Assembly (NCBI RefSeq): GCF_014197915.1
Contig: NZ_JACIGK010000023.1
Location: 1 to 64,000 of the forward strand
Origin: Roseospira visakhapatnamensis
Lineage (GTDB): Bacteria; Pseudomonadota; Alphaproteobacteria; Rhodospirillales; Rhodospirillaceae
DNA length: 64,000 nt
Direction: 5' to 3'
Shown: positions 9,188-23,457 of the stretch, piece after piece
Layout: each line of letters starts with the position of its first letter
Position numbering within the stretch: the first letter of the stretch is position 1
Notes under the pieces: generated by a model
What the model was told of the DNA's origin: nothing
Seen by the model: only the letters and a program-made list of their open reading frames with translations
The model's database searches: none
Made by a program: the position numbers and the translations under genes

Positions 9188-9907
9188 TCACATGGACCCG
9201 GCGGGTTGGGCAACGGACCCCCCGTCGTCCTTGGCGGTCTTGGCGGTCTTGCCGGCGGTCGTCACGGACACCCGCACCGGATCCCCGGTGCCCGACTCGC
9301 CCGTCTCCGGCTCGGCCGCCTGCCGGGCGGCATGCGCGTCCAGGGCGCCGGCCAGAACGTCGGCCGCGGCGCGGGCATCGGGCAGGCCGCGCAACGTCGG
9401 CTGCGCGCGCGTCCAGTGCCAGGGCCGCACATGCGGCCACATCAGCGGGAAGGCCACGCTGTGCCCGCGCATCAGCGACAGGGACACGTTGCCGGTGCCG
9501 TTGCGGAACATCTTCAGCCCGGCGTCGCTGATCACCTTGAACGGGAAGTTGACGGTCATCGGCAGGGCGAGGCCGTAGCGGATGGCCACGCGCTCGCTGG
9601 TGATGGTGTACACGGTCGACCGCTCGATCCACCAGGCCACCAAGCCCAGCATGACCAGCAGGACGAGGCCGACCCCCAGGGTCCCGACCACCGTGACCGC
9701 GACGTCGCCGCTGGCGGCGCCATCGGCGGACGCGCTGGCGCCGCTCCAGGCCGCCAGCAGCACGAAGTAGGCGGCGATGAGCGGGAACTGAAACAACCGC
9801 CTGGCCAGGACCCGCCACGACGGCGTGCCCTGCCACAGGATCCGCTCACCGTCCGGCGGCACCTCGGGCAGGCCCGGAATCGGCTCGACGGCGAAATCAT
9901 CATGCAC
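9188..9907 (-). CDS. puhB: PuhB photosynthetic complex assembly protein
   Basis: PuhB is a membrane protein that assists reaction-centre assembly. The 239-residue product starts GERILWQGTPSW-like at about residues 19-30, followed by two or three membrane spans and a PH-like domain typical of PuhB. The C-terminal 50 residues are hydrophilic and Ala/Thr/Gly-rich. The start is GTG 9907: GGAGGT lies seven bases upstream, and the nearby ATG is out of frame. It is separated from puhA by a 337-base non-coding gap. Confidence 0.9.
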   Translation of the reverse strand: MHDDFAVEPIPGLPEVPPDGERILWQGTPSWRVLARRLFQFPLIAAYFVLLAAWSGASASADGAASGDVAVTVVGTLGVGLVLLVMLGLVAWWIERSTVYTITSERVAIRYGLALPMTVNFPFKVISDAGLKMFRNGTGNVSLSLMRGHSVAFPLMWPHVRPWHWTRAQPTLRGLPDARAAADVLAGALDAHAARQAAEPETGESGTGDPVRVSVTTAGKTAKTAKDDGGSVAQPAGSM

Positions 9908-10244
9908 GGTACGGACCTCCGGGGCTGGACCCGCGAGAACGGCGGCCCCGCGCGACTCGGCCGCGCGGCGATCCCGGCCGCTCCCCGGGTCCCTGCGGAC
10001 CCCTCATCCGGCGCCCTCGCGCCCTCCCCCTCTGGTGATCCCTCACGGGAGCCCCCGGGACAGGCGCGACACGGCCGGCAATACGGCGAAGACGACAAAC
10101 CGGTCGACGCTGGCGCGATCATCGCCAGGCGTCCACCGGCACGGCGGCCCCGAGAGACGGTCGGGGGGCTGGCTGTGGCCCCCCGCGCGACCCCGACACA
10201 CGGCCGGGGTCGCCCGCTCCCGAGGGATGGTGGTCCCCCGTCGC
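9908..10244. other. Non-coding gap between puhA and puhB (337 bases)
   Basis: No credible gene is visible: both strands show only Pro/Arg-rich frames with no family resemblance. It holds one G/C-rich stem-loop near the puhA end, listed separately, and the puhB ribosome binding site at its other end. The rest of the superoperon is packed tightly, so a gap of this size is notable and may carry RNA processing signals. Confidence 0.6.
10163..10184 (-). terminator. Candidate stem-loop 3' of puhA
   Basis: GGGGGGC (10163-10169) pairs with GCCCCCC (10178-10184) around an 8-base loop, about 60 bases past the puhA stop. No U-tract follows on the minus strand. It is therefore more likely an RNA-stabilising or attenuating hairpin than an intrinsic terminator. 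Its role is inferred. Confidence 0.4.
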
Positions 10245-11063
10245 CTAGGCGAGCAGGAAACCGCCACCGAAGTAGGCGCTGATCTTGTCCTCTTCCAGCT
10301 TGGTGACCTGATTGGGCTGGGCCGTGGCCGGCACCTGGGCAAACCGACCGGCGGGAATGGCACTCACGGACACGGTCCGCGTCCCCTTGTCGATATGCGC
10401 GAAGTTGACCGGCAACAGCACCATCTTGCCCGCCGGGGCGGCCGGGGCCGCGCCCTTGGCGGGCGCCTTGCCGCCCTTGGTCGCCAGCGACGGCGCCGGG
10501 GCGGCGCTGCCCAACTGGACCTCGAAGTAGCGCACGAAGGTCTCGGCGGTATCCACCCAGATGTCGGTGATCGTGCCGGCGGCCTGGCCATCGCTTCCGA
10601 TCACGGTCATGCCGCGCGGATCCGGACCGCTGCTTTCGACGGAGAAGTCCTTGGCCGCGCGCATGGGCACGATCTTCGGCGTGTTCTCCAGGGTCAGTTC
10701 CGGCTTGTCCTCACGCTCGGCGTAGGACGCCGGACCGATGCAGTCGGCCAGCGGGTTGGTGCCGGTCGGCTCGAACGGCGAGCCGGGCCACGGGGCGACG
10801 CGCTTGGCCTTCAGCGGACGGGTGTCGCGCTTGTAGTCGGGCGCAACGGATGTGCCACCGTGGAACAGGTTGAAGGTCTTGGCCGGCGGCATCCAGAACC
10901 AGCCGGTCTTCTCGATCTTGCCGGACACATCGTATTCGAGCGGATAACCCTCGCGACGATCCTCGCGACGAAGATAGAAAATCAGCGCCGCAAAGAAGAA
11001 CCAGAAGACGTACAACGTCACCTGGGCGAAATCCATATATGCTGTGAACGCGCCAATAGGCAT
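10245..11063 (-). CDS. puhA: Photosynthetic reaction centre H subunit
   Basis: The H subunit caps the L/M core on the cytoplasmic side and shapes proton delivery to the secondary quinone. The 272-residue product has one N-terminal membrane span (about residues 10-30, FAQVTLYVFWFFFAALIFYL) followed by RREDRREGYPLE. The cytosolic PRC-barrel domain follows (WPGSPFEPTGTNPLADCIGP, MTVIGSDGQAAGTITDIWVD). Compared with typical H subunits it carries an extra Ala/Pro/Lys linker of about 20 residues near residues 183-207. ATG 11063 has GGAGG eight bases upstream. It follows lhaA by 26 bases. Confidence 0.96.
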   Translation of the reverse strand: MPIGAFTAYMDFAQVTLYVFWFFFAALIFYLRREDRREGYPLEYDVSGKIEKTGWFWMPPAKTFNLFHGGTSVAPDYKRDTRPLKAKRVAPWPGSPFEPTGTNPLADCIGPASYAEREDKPELTLENTPKIVPMRAAKDFSVESSGPDPRGMTVIGSDGQAAGTITDIWVDTAETFVRYFEVQLGSAAPAPSLATKGGKAPAKGAAPAAPAGKMVLLPVNFAHIDKGTRTVSVSAIPAGRFAQVPATAQPNQVTKLEEDKISAYFGGGFLLA

Positions 11064-11089
11064 AGCGTATCCTCCACGAGCTAGAAGCC

Positions 11090-12520
11090 CTACCCAGGGA
11101 ACTCGGCCATCCCGAATCTTTTCTTTGCTCGGGTGTACCGGTCCCTTGTCGAGCGAACGAGCGGACCAACCGCGACCAAGGTCAACAACAGCAGTCCGAT
11201 CTCGATATGGTACACAACTCCATACCCCACGCTGGGACCCTGCGCCTGCAGGGTCTCGCCGAGCACCCCTCGCTCGGACAACGCGGAGACACCATCCCGG
11301 ATCGCCCCGCCCAGGGCGATGGCGATGCCGGTTGCCGTGGCCTGCACGCCGCCCCAGGCCCCCAGGGCCAGACCGCCATGGTCCGAGTCAGCCATGTCCA
11401 TGGCGGCGGTCAGGGTTCCGACGACGAACAGACCTCCTCCGAGGCCGATGAAGACCGCCCCCACGCGGAACAGCAGGGGCGACGTCAACGGCGCCGCGAA
11501 GATCACACACGAAAACGCGACCAGGCCGACCACCACACCAACGGCCGCAAGCCTGTAGGGGCTGTGGCCGCGCGACAGCCACCGCGCGGCCATGGCGAAC
11601 CCCACCAGGGTACCACCCGCGAGCAAGGCCGTCAGCACCGTGGTCGCGGAGACCGACAACCCCAGCACCTCGCCGCCATAGGGCTCCAGCAGGATGTCCT
11701 GCATGGTGAAGGCGGCCGTGCCCAGGCCCACCACCACCAGCAGCCGGCCATACCGGCCGCCCGCGGTGAAGGCGGCCCAGGCCTCGCCGAAGCGCGGCCG
11801 CGGCCGGGCGGGGTCGGTCAGGGTCCGGTTGCGGGGCTCCTGTTTCCACAGGGCCACCAGGTTCAACGCCATCGTCACGGCCGCCGCGCCCTGGATCACC
11901 TGGATCAGGCGCTTCTGGCCGAAGTCCTCCAGCACCACACCGAAGGTCAGCGCGCTCCCCACCATGCCCAGCAGCAGCATGACGTACAGCAGCGCCACCA
12001 CCCGGGGCCGGGCCTCCGGCGGCGCGAGATCATTGGCCAGCGCCAGACCGGCCGTCTGAGTGGTGTGCAGGCCGGCGCCCACCAGCAGGAAGGCCACGGC
12101 GGCGCCCAGTTGCCCGACGGCGCCGCCATCCCTGGCCAACACCAGCAGGGCGAAGGGCATGACCGCCAGCCCCGCGAACTGCAACAGGGTGCCGAACCAG
12201 ATGTAGGGCACGCGCCGCCAGCCCAGCAGCGACTTGTGGGTATCGGAACGGTAACCGATCAGCACCCGGAAGGGCGCGAACACCAGCGGCAGCGAGACCA
12301 TGACGGCCACCAGCCAGGCGGGCACCCCCATCTCGACGATCATCACCCGGTTCAAGGTGCCGGTGAGCAGCACCGTGGCCATGCCGACCGACACCTGAAA
12401 CAAGGACAGCCGCAGCAGGCGCCCCAGCGGCAACTGATCCGTCGCCGCGTCGGCGAACGGCAGATACCGGGGGGCGGCCTCCATCAGGACCTTGATCAGG
12501 GGTGGAGTCGGGGCGGTCAT
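11090..12520 (-). CDS. lhaA: LhaA, PucC-family light-harvesting complex assembly protein
   Basis: LhaA is a major-facilitator-type membrane protein of the PucC/BCD family that promotes light-harvesting 1 assembly and probably handles bacteriochlorophyll. The product of about 476 residues has roughly 12 hydrophobic spans. Family segments include TLNRVMIVEMGVPAWLV, FRVLIGYRSDTHKS and RVPYIWFGTLLQF. ATG 12520 (MTAPTPPLIKVL) is taken as the start. GTG 12550 gives 10 more residues, and neither has an ideal ribosome site. Its position between bchM and puhA is the classical arrangement. Confidence 0.92.
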   Translation of the reverse strand: MTAPTPPLIKVLMEAAPRYLPFADAATDQLPLGRLLRLSLFQVSVGMATVLLTGTLNRVMIVEMGVPAWLVAVMVSLPLVFAPFRVLIGYRSDTHKSLLGWRRVPYIWFGTLLQFAGLAVMPFALLVLARDGGAVGQLGAAVAFLLVGAGLHTTQTAGLALANDLAPPEARPRVVALLYVMLLLGMVGSALTFGVVLEDFGQKRLIQVIQGAAAVTMALNLVALWKQEPRNRTLTDPARPRPRFGEAWAAFTAGGRYGRLLVVVGLGTAAFTMQDILLEPYGGEVLGLSVSATTVLTALLAGGTLVGFAMAARWLSRGHSPYRLAAVGVVVGLVAFSCVIFAAPLTSPLLFRVGAVFIGLGGGLFVVGTLTAAMDMADSDHGGLALGAWGGVQATATGIAIALGGAIRDGVSALSERGVLGETLQAQGPSVGYGVVYHIEIGLLLLTLVAVGPLVRSTRDRYTRAKKRFGMAEFPG

Positions 12521-12590
12521 GGAGTGGTGGTCGTCCTTTCGTCGGGTCACCGGCCTGTCGTCCGACCGGCCGGTCGTCGGGTCCCCTGGG

Positions 12591-13294
12591 TCAGGGAACC
12601 CTGGTCAGTTCCAGGGCCTGCGAGATGTAGAAGCCGCTGGTCACGCGCTCGGTGCGGCCCGGGCGCCAGCCCGCCATGGCCGGCTCCCGGGCCAGATGCT
12701 TGAGAAACCGGCCCGAGGCCACCGGCTGGATGGCCGGCGACCGGTCGCCGCGCGGGAACAGCTTGCCGACGGCATGCATGGTGGCCAGCGCCGGCGTGCG
12801 CGGGGCGTAGGTGAACACCATCGACCGGGTCGTGCGCTGGCCCAGGGTGGACAACACGCGGACGATGTCGGCGCGGTCGTAGTGGATGAAGGAGTCCATC
12901 GCCACCACGTGATCGAAGGTGCCCAGCGCGGGGTCGAGCATGTCGCCGACCCGGAAGTCGACACGGCCCGGTCCCAGGTCCTCGGGCAGGCGCTCCCGCG
13001 CCAGCCCCACCAGGGTCGGCGACAGGTCGATGGCGATCACATGGGCGCCGCGCCGCGCCGCCTCGGTGGCGAAGGCCCCGGTGCCGCAGCCGGCGTCCAG
13101 GATGGTCCGTCCGCCCAGGTCCTCGGGCAGCCAGCTCAACAGGATGCCGCGCATGCGGTCTCGGCCGGCGCGCACGGTGCGGCGGATGCGGCCCACCGGC
13201 GCGTCCGAGGTCAGGCGCTTCCAGGCGTCGGCGGCGGTGCGGTCGAAGTAGGTCTCGACCTCGCCCCGGCGCTCCTCGTAGGTCCCCGTGGGCA

Positions 13295-13295
<1 letters not shown>
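12591..13295 (-). CDS. bchM: Magnesium protoporphyrin IX O-methyltransferase
   Basis: Transfers a methyl group from SAM to the C13 propionate of Mg-protoporphyrin IX. The 234-residue protein has the SAM-binding motif ILDAGCGTGAFATEAARRG, then VIAIDLSPTLV and the acidic loop DHVVAMDSFIHYDRADI. N-terminal EVETYFDRTAADAWKRL is typical of BchM/ChlM. ATG 13295 overlaps the bchL stop by one base, so translation is probably coupled. It is followed by lhaA. Confidence 0.95.
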
Positions 13296-17994
<4,699 letters not shown>

Positions 17995-18023
<29 letters not shown>

Positions 18024-19665
18024 ACAACGTCTCGATGGTGATCGTGGCGAGGCCCCGTTCGGTGGCGTACCGCTCTGTATTGCGGCGCGCCTTGCCCCGA
18101 ACGAAAAACGGAATCTTGTTGAGTTCGCGCTCCGCGGCGGCGGCCCACACCGGATCCCCGGCGGGACCGTCGGACGCCCCCGGGGCGGTCGAGGACGGGG
18201 AGGCGGACCCAGGGTCGGCGGGAGAGAGGTCGGCGGGCGAGGGCGGCGGCGCCGAGGGCGGGTCGGCGGTGATCTCGGACACGGTCACGGGGGCGGGCCG
18301 GGGCGTGGCCCCGGTGGCGACACCCCCCAGATGGGAGGGGCCGGCGTCGGCATGGAACTCGAAGTCCTCGCGGAACATGCCGAGAAGGTGCTCCTCCAGG
18401 CCCATCATCAGCGGATGGACCCAGGTATCGAACAGCACGTTGGCGCCCTCCGGCCCCATCTGCGGCGCGTATCGGGCGGGGAAGTCCTGCACGTGCACGG
18501 GCGCGGAGATGACGGCGCAGGGGATGCCCAGGCGCTTGGCCACATGGCGTTCCATCTGCGTGCCCAGAACCAGGTCGGGGTGGGCCTCGGCGATGGCCGC
18601 CTCCACCTCCAGGTAGTCGTCGGTGATCAGCGGCTCGACGCCGTGGGTGGCGGCGGTGGCGCGCAGGTCGCGGGCGAACTCGCGGGCGTAGGTGCCCAGG
18701 CCGACCACCTGGAAGCCCATTTCCTCGGCCGCCACCCGGGCGGCGGCGACGGCGTGGGTGACGTCGCCGAACACGAACACCCGCTTGCCGGTCAGGTACG
18801 TGCTGTCCACCGAGCGCGAGTACCAGGGCAGGCGCGTGACCAGCCCGTCCAGCACCGGCCCGGGGTCCACGCCGGCCAGATCGGCGACCTGACGCACGAA
18901 GTCGCGGGTGGCGCCGACGCCGATGGGCACCACCGTGGTGCGCGGCTGGCGGAAAGTGCGTTCCAGCCAGCGGGCGGCGGTGTCGGCGGTCTCCGGATAG
19001 AGAACCACATTGAAGTCGGCCTCGCCCAGGCGGGCCAGGTCGGCGGGGCTGGCGCCCATGGGGGCGGTCACGTTGACGTGCACGCCCAACTGGGTCAGCA
19101 GCCGGGTGATCTCCAGCACGTCGTCGCGATGGCGGAAACCCAGCGCCACCGGCCCCAGGATGTTGCAGGAGGGCGGCGCGCCCTCCGGCCGGGCCGGACG
19201 CGCGGTTCCCGGCGCCGGCGCGCGCGGCGCCGCCATGGCCCGGGTCAGGGCGTAGAAGGTCTCGGCGGCCCCCCAGGTTTCCTTGCGCTGGTAGGACGGC
19301 AGATCCAGCGGCACCACCGGCACCGGCAGGTCCATGGTGCGCGCCAGCCCGCCGGGGTCGTCCTGCAACAACTCCGCGGTACAGGAGGCCCCCACCAGCA
19401 GCGCCTGGGGCTTGAAGCGCTCGTAGGTCTCGCGCACAGATTGCTTGAACAGCGCGGCGGTATCGGTGCCCAGGTCGCGCGCCTGGAAGGTGGTGTAGCT
19501 GACCGCCGGGCGGTGATCCCGGCGCTCGATCATGGTGAACAGCAGGTCGGCGTAGGTGTCGCCCTGCGGCGCATGCAGGACGTAGTGAACCCCCTCCATG
19601 GCCGTGGCCACGCGGATGGCGCCCACATGCGGGGGACCTTCATATGTCCAGACGGTCAACCGCAT
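17995..19665 (-). CDS. bchB: Light-independent protochlorophyllide reductase subunit B
   Basis: Forms the catalytic BchN-BchB complex. The 556-residue protein starts [20 protein letters not shown]. It has Asp36 (in PQGDTYAD), the residue that serves as the unusual fourth ligand of the [4Fe-4S] cluster in characterised BchB. Conserved [20 protein letters not shown] lies in the core. A Ser/Pro/Ala linker of about 50 residues separates the core from the C-terminal domain ([20 protein letters not shown]). ATG 19665 lies 18 bases after the bchN stop. Confidence 0.97.
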
Positions 19666-19683
19666 GGGTCAGACTTCCCCCCC

Positions 19684-21613
<1,930 letters not shown>

Positions 21614-21718
21614 CGGTCTGCCAACCCTCCATTCCTGGCCTCGCCAGAACCACGAACGACCAATGCAAAGGCCCGATCCGCGCGACGACGCGCCTTGGAA
21701 ACTCCGGTCTGGTCCTAT

Positions 21719-21784
21719 GTGTCCTGAACCCGAAGTTCGTTACGTCACTTGACTGGCGCTAGACGAACTTCGGATTCAGGACAC
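21719..21784. repeat. Palindromic mini-element A (22-base inverted repeats)
   Basis: Arms 21719-21740 and 21763-21784 are inverted repeats matching at 21 of 22 positions (outer ends GTGTCCTGAA / TTCAGGACAC), around a 22-base centre. TA lies immediately outside the right arm and one base outside the left arm. This recalls the TA target duplication of IS630/mariner-type elements. No transposase remains. It may be a minimal MITE or a strong cruciform/hairpin. Confidence 0.7.
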
Positions 21785-21800
21785 TATTAACTATATGATT

Positions 21801-21874
21801 CTAGTGTGGTGGATTTGAAGTTCCTTCCAGCGCTTCCCGACGAGGTCATAGGAACTTCAAATCCACCACACTAG
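21801..21874. repeat. Palindromic mini-element B (perfect 24-base inverted repeats)
   Basis: Arms 21801-21824 and 21851-21874 are perfect 24-base inverted repeats (ends CTAGTGTGGTGG / CCACCACACTAG) around a 26-base centre. The inner GTGTGG...CCACAC boundaries are flanked by TA on both sides, consistent with an IS630/mariner-like non-autonomous remnant. It sits 16 AT-rich bases from element A. The arms of A and B differ in sequence, so they would be two separate insertions. Confidence 0.75.
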
Positions 21875-22107
21875 GGTGCGGCCCCCAGGTCGGGCGGTCC
21901 CGACCGATCCATGCCCCTCGCGGCGGTGTCCCCGGAGGATGGTCCAAAGAGACTACAAGGACCGGACACCCCGACCCGGGTTTCCGCTCCCTTCCGGCGG
22001 CGGTCCCCGCCCGGGTCCGCCGTCTTCTGGACACATGACATGAACTCGCGAAAAGGTCCGGCCGCGCCTCTCTCTTCCTTGCTGACTCTATGAGCCGACG
22101 CCCAACG

Positions 22108-22141
22108 TGTCAACCTGGCACGACGTCAATCGCTATTGACA
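22108..22141. promoter_or_regulatory. Overlapping PpsR/CrtJ-like binding sites
   Basis: TGT-N12-ACG (22108-22125) overlaps CGT-N12-ACA (22124-22141). Each is one base from the PpsR/CrtJ consensus TGT-N12-ACA. The second has the form CGTCA-N8-TGACA, close to the extended consensus. TTGACA at 22136-22141 could also be a -35 element. Placement between the divergent bch and aerR-ppsR arms fits a PpsR operator, but binding is inferred. Confidence 0.4.
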
Positions 22142-22339
22142 AATCGCGTCTGGTCGGGTGAGGTTAATCCGTCCGATGGACCCGAGTTCGGTTGCGTCCA
22201 CCCCGGATTCTTGGTGAACTGACACGGTTGGGGTTCTGGTCGAGTCACGCGCAAGTCGTGACCGAAAGAAGGCCAGGGCCGTCCTTTCGCATATGGACCC
22301 TAAGGGTCTCTTGAATAAAAAAAAGCGAGAGGATATCCC

Positions 22340-22360
22340 CAGACCATAAAAAGTGGTCTG
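22340..22360 (+). promoter_or_regulatory. Stem-loop in the aerR leader next to the ribosome site
   Basis: CAGACCA (22340-22346) pairs with TGGTCTG (22354-22360) around an A-rich 7-base loop. It ends seven bases before the GGAGGGAGGGG ribosome-site region (22368-22378). It could tune aerR translation or mRNA stability. No U-tract follows, so a terminator is unlikely. Confidence 0.4.
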
Positions 22361-22386
22361 TTCATCATGGAGGGAGGGGAAGCGCC

Positions 22387-23415
22387 ATGGCTGGTCAGAG
22401 GCGCCCGGACGCGGACACCGGGTTCTGGCGACGGTCCGACGGATTGTCGACGGGAAGCTGGCAAGTCGGGAGCCCCTGGGTTCATCCACGTCGCCCCCCG
22501 GGCGGTGAGGCGGACCAGGACGGGGGTCAGGCCCGAGGACATCGCGGTTGGGGACCGCGGGAGGACGCGGAGCCGGCGCTCCCATCCCCCGATCCGTCCC
22601 GGCGTGAAACGGCGTTCGAGGCTCGGGAGGATGCTGCCTTGACCAGCGTGATCGAGGGGGAGGTCATACCAAGGCTGCTCAAGGCCTATCGCCATGTGGA
22701 GCCGCCCCCGCACGTGTCCGCGCGGGTCGGGTCCCAGGCTGACGGTCCCTGCGACCAGGACGTGGACACGTTCGCCCGCCTGTTGGTGTCGGATGGCTGC
22801 GGCGCCGCCATGGCCCTGGTGAACCGATTCCGTCGGGATGGCGTAGACGATGATGCCATCTACGCTCACCTGCTTGATCCGGGCGCCCGTCGCCTGGATG
22901 ATCAAATGAATGGTCTGGGCGACGCCTTCACAGACGTGTCTCTCGCGACGGAGCGCCTGCACCGCATTCTGCACGAACTCGACCGGGAACTGTTGTGCGA
23001 CACCGAACTGCGCGGCCTTGAGCGCCGCGTTCTGGTGGCCAACGCGCCGGGCGAGGATACCACCTGCGCCGACCTGATGGTCGCCGCCTTCTTCCATCGC
23101 GCCGGCTGGGACGTTGTCGAGGCCCCGCCGGTCGAAACCTATGACGCGTTAATGCACCTTGTGCGCGAGGACTGGCTGGCCGTCGCGCATCTGTCCGTGT
23201 CTCGACCGTGTCGCGTGCCTGGCCTGGCGCGTGGTCTTGAGGGCCTGCGGCGGGCATCGGACAATCAGAATTTGGGGATCATTCTCGGGGGCGCGGTGGT
23301 TCGGGGGGAACCATCTCTTGCCGCGCGGGTGGGCGCCGACGGTTCGGCGCTGACCGGCCCCGAGGCCGTGGAGCGGGCCGAGGACCTGCTGGGCGCCGCG
23401 ACGGGCACCTGCTGA
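22387..23415 (+). CDS. AerR/PpaA-like regulator with a degenerate cobalamin-binding domain
   Basis: AerR/PpaA proteins modulate the repressor PpsR/CrtJ, in characterised cases through cobalamin. The 342-residue product has a poorly conserved, Arg/Pro/Gly-rich first 85 residues. An alpha-helical segment follows (about 86-205), then a B12-binding-like Rossmann domain (about 212-335, RVLVANAPGEDTTCADLMVA). Where AerR proteins carry a Glu-x-His-x-x-Gly-type motif, this one reads E223-D-T-T-C-A, without His or Gly. ATG 22387 has GGAGGGAGGGG just upstream. A shorter form starting near 22640 is possible, recalling the long and short AerR isoforms. It lies directly before ppsR, the usual location. 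Confidence 0.82.
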   Translation: MAGQRRPDADTGFWRRSDGLSTGSWQVGSPWVHPRRPPGGEADQDGGQARGHRGWGPREDAEPALPSPDPSRRETAFEAREDAALTSVIEGEVIPRLLKAYRHVEPPPHVSARVGSQADGPCDQDVDTFARLLVSDGCGAAMALVNRFRRDGVDDDAIYAHLLDPGARRLDDQMNGLGDAFTDVSLATERLHRILHELDRELLCDTELRGLERRVLVANAPGEDTTCADLMVAAFFHRAGWDVVEAPPVETYDALMHLVREDWLAVAHLSVSRPCRVPGLARGLEGLRRASDNQNLGIILGGAVVRGEPSLAARVGADGSALTGPEAVERAEDLLGAATGTC

Positions 23416-23457
23416 ACATGCGGGGCGCTCGGCAGGCCCGCATGGGCGAGGGGAGAC

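Larger units (their letters stand above)
21614..22386. other. Divergent non-coding control region between bchF and the aerR-like gene (773 bases)
   Basis: No supportable gene was found; short frames here lack family resemblance or ribosome sites. The region separates the two photosynthesis arms, so it should hold promoters for both. It contains two long palindromes 16 bases apart (21719-21874), overlapping PpsR-like sites (22108-22141), an eight-A run (22317-22324) and a stem-loop just before the aerR ribosome site (22340-22360). The base composition is lower in GC than the flanking genes around 21780-21875 and 22300-22365. Confidence 0.7.

Noticed and set aside
22133-23097. Minus-strand frames opposite the aerR-like gene and its leader
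   Set aside because: No family motifs, no ribosome sites, and antisense to a gene with a recognisable domain.
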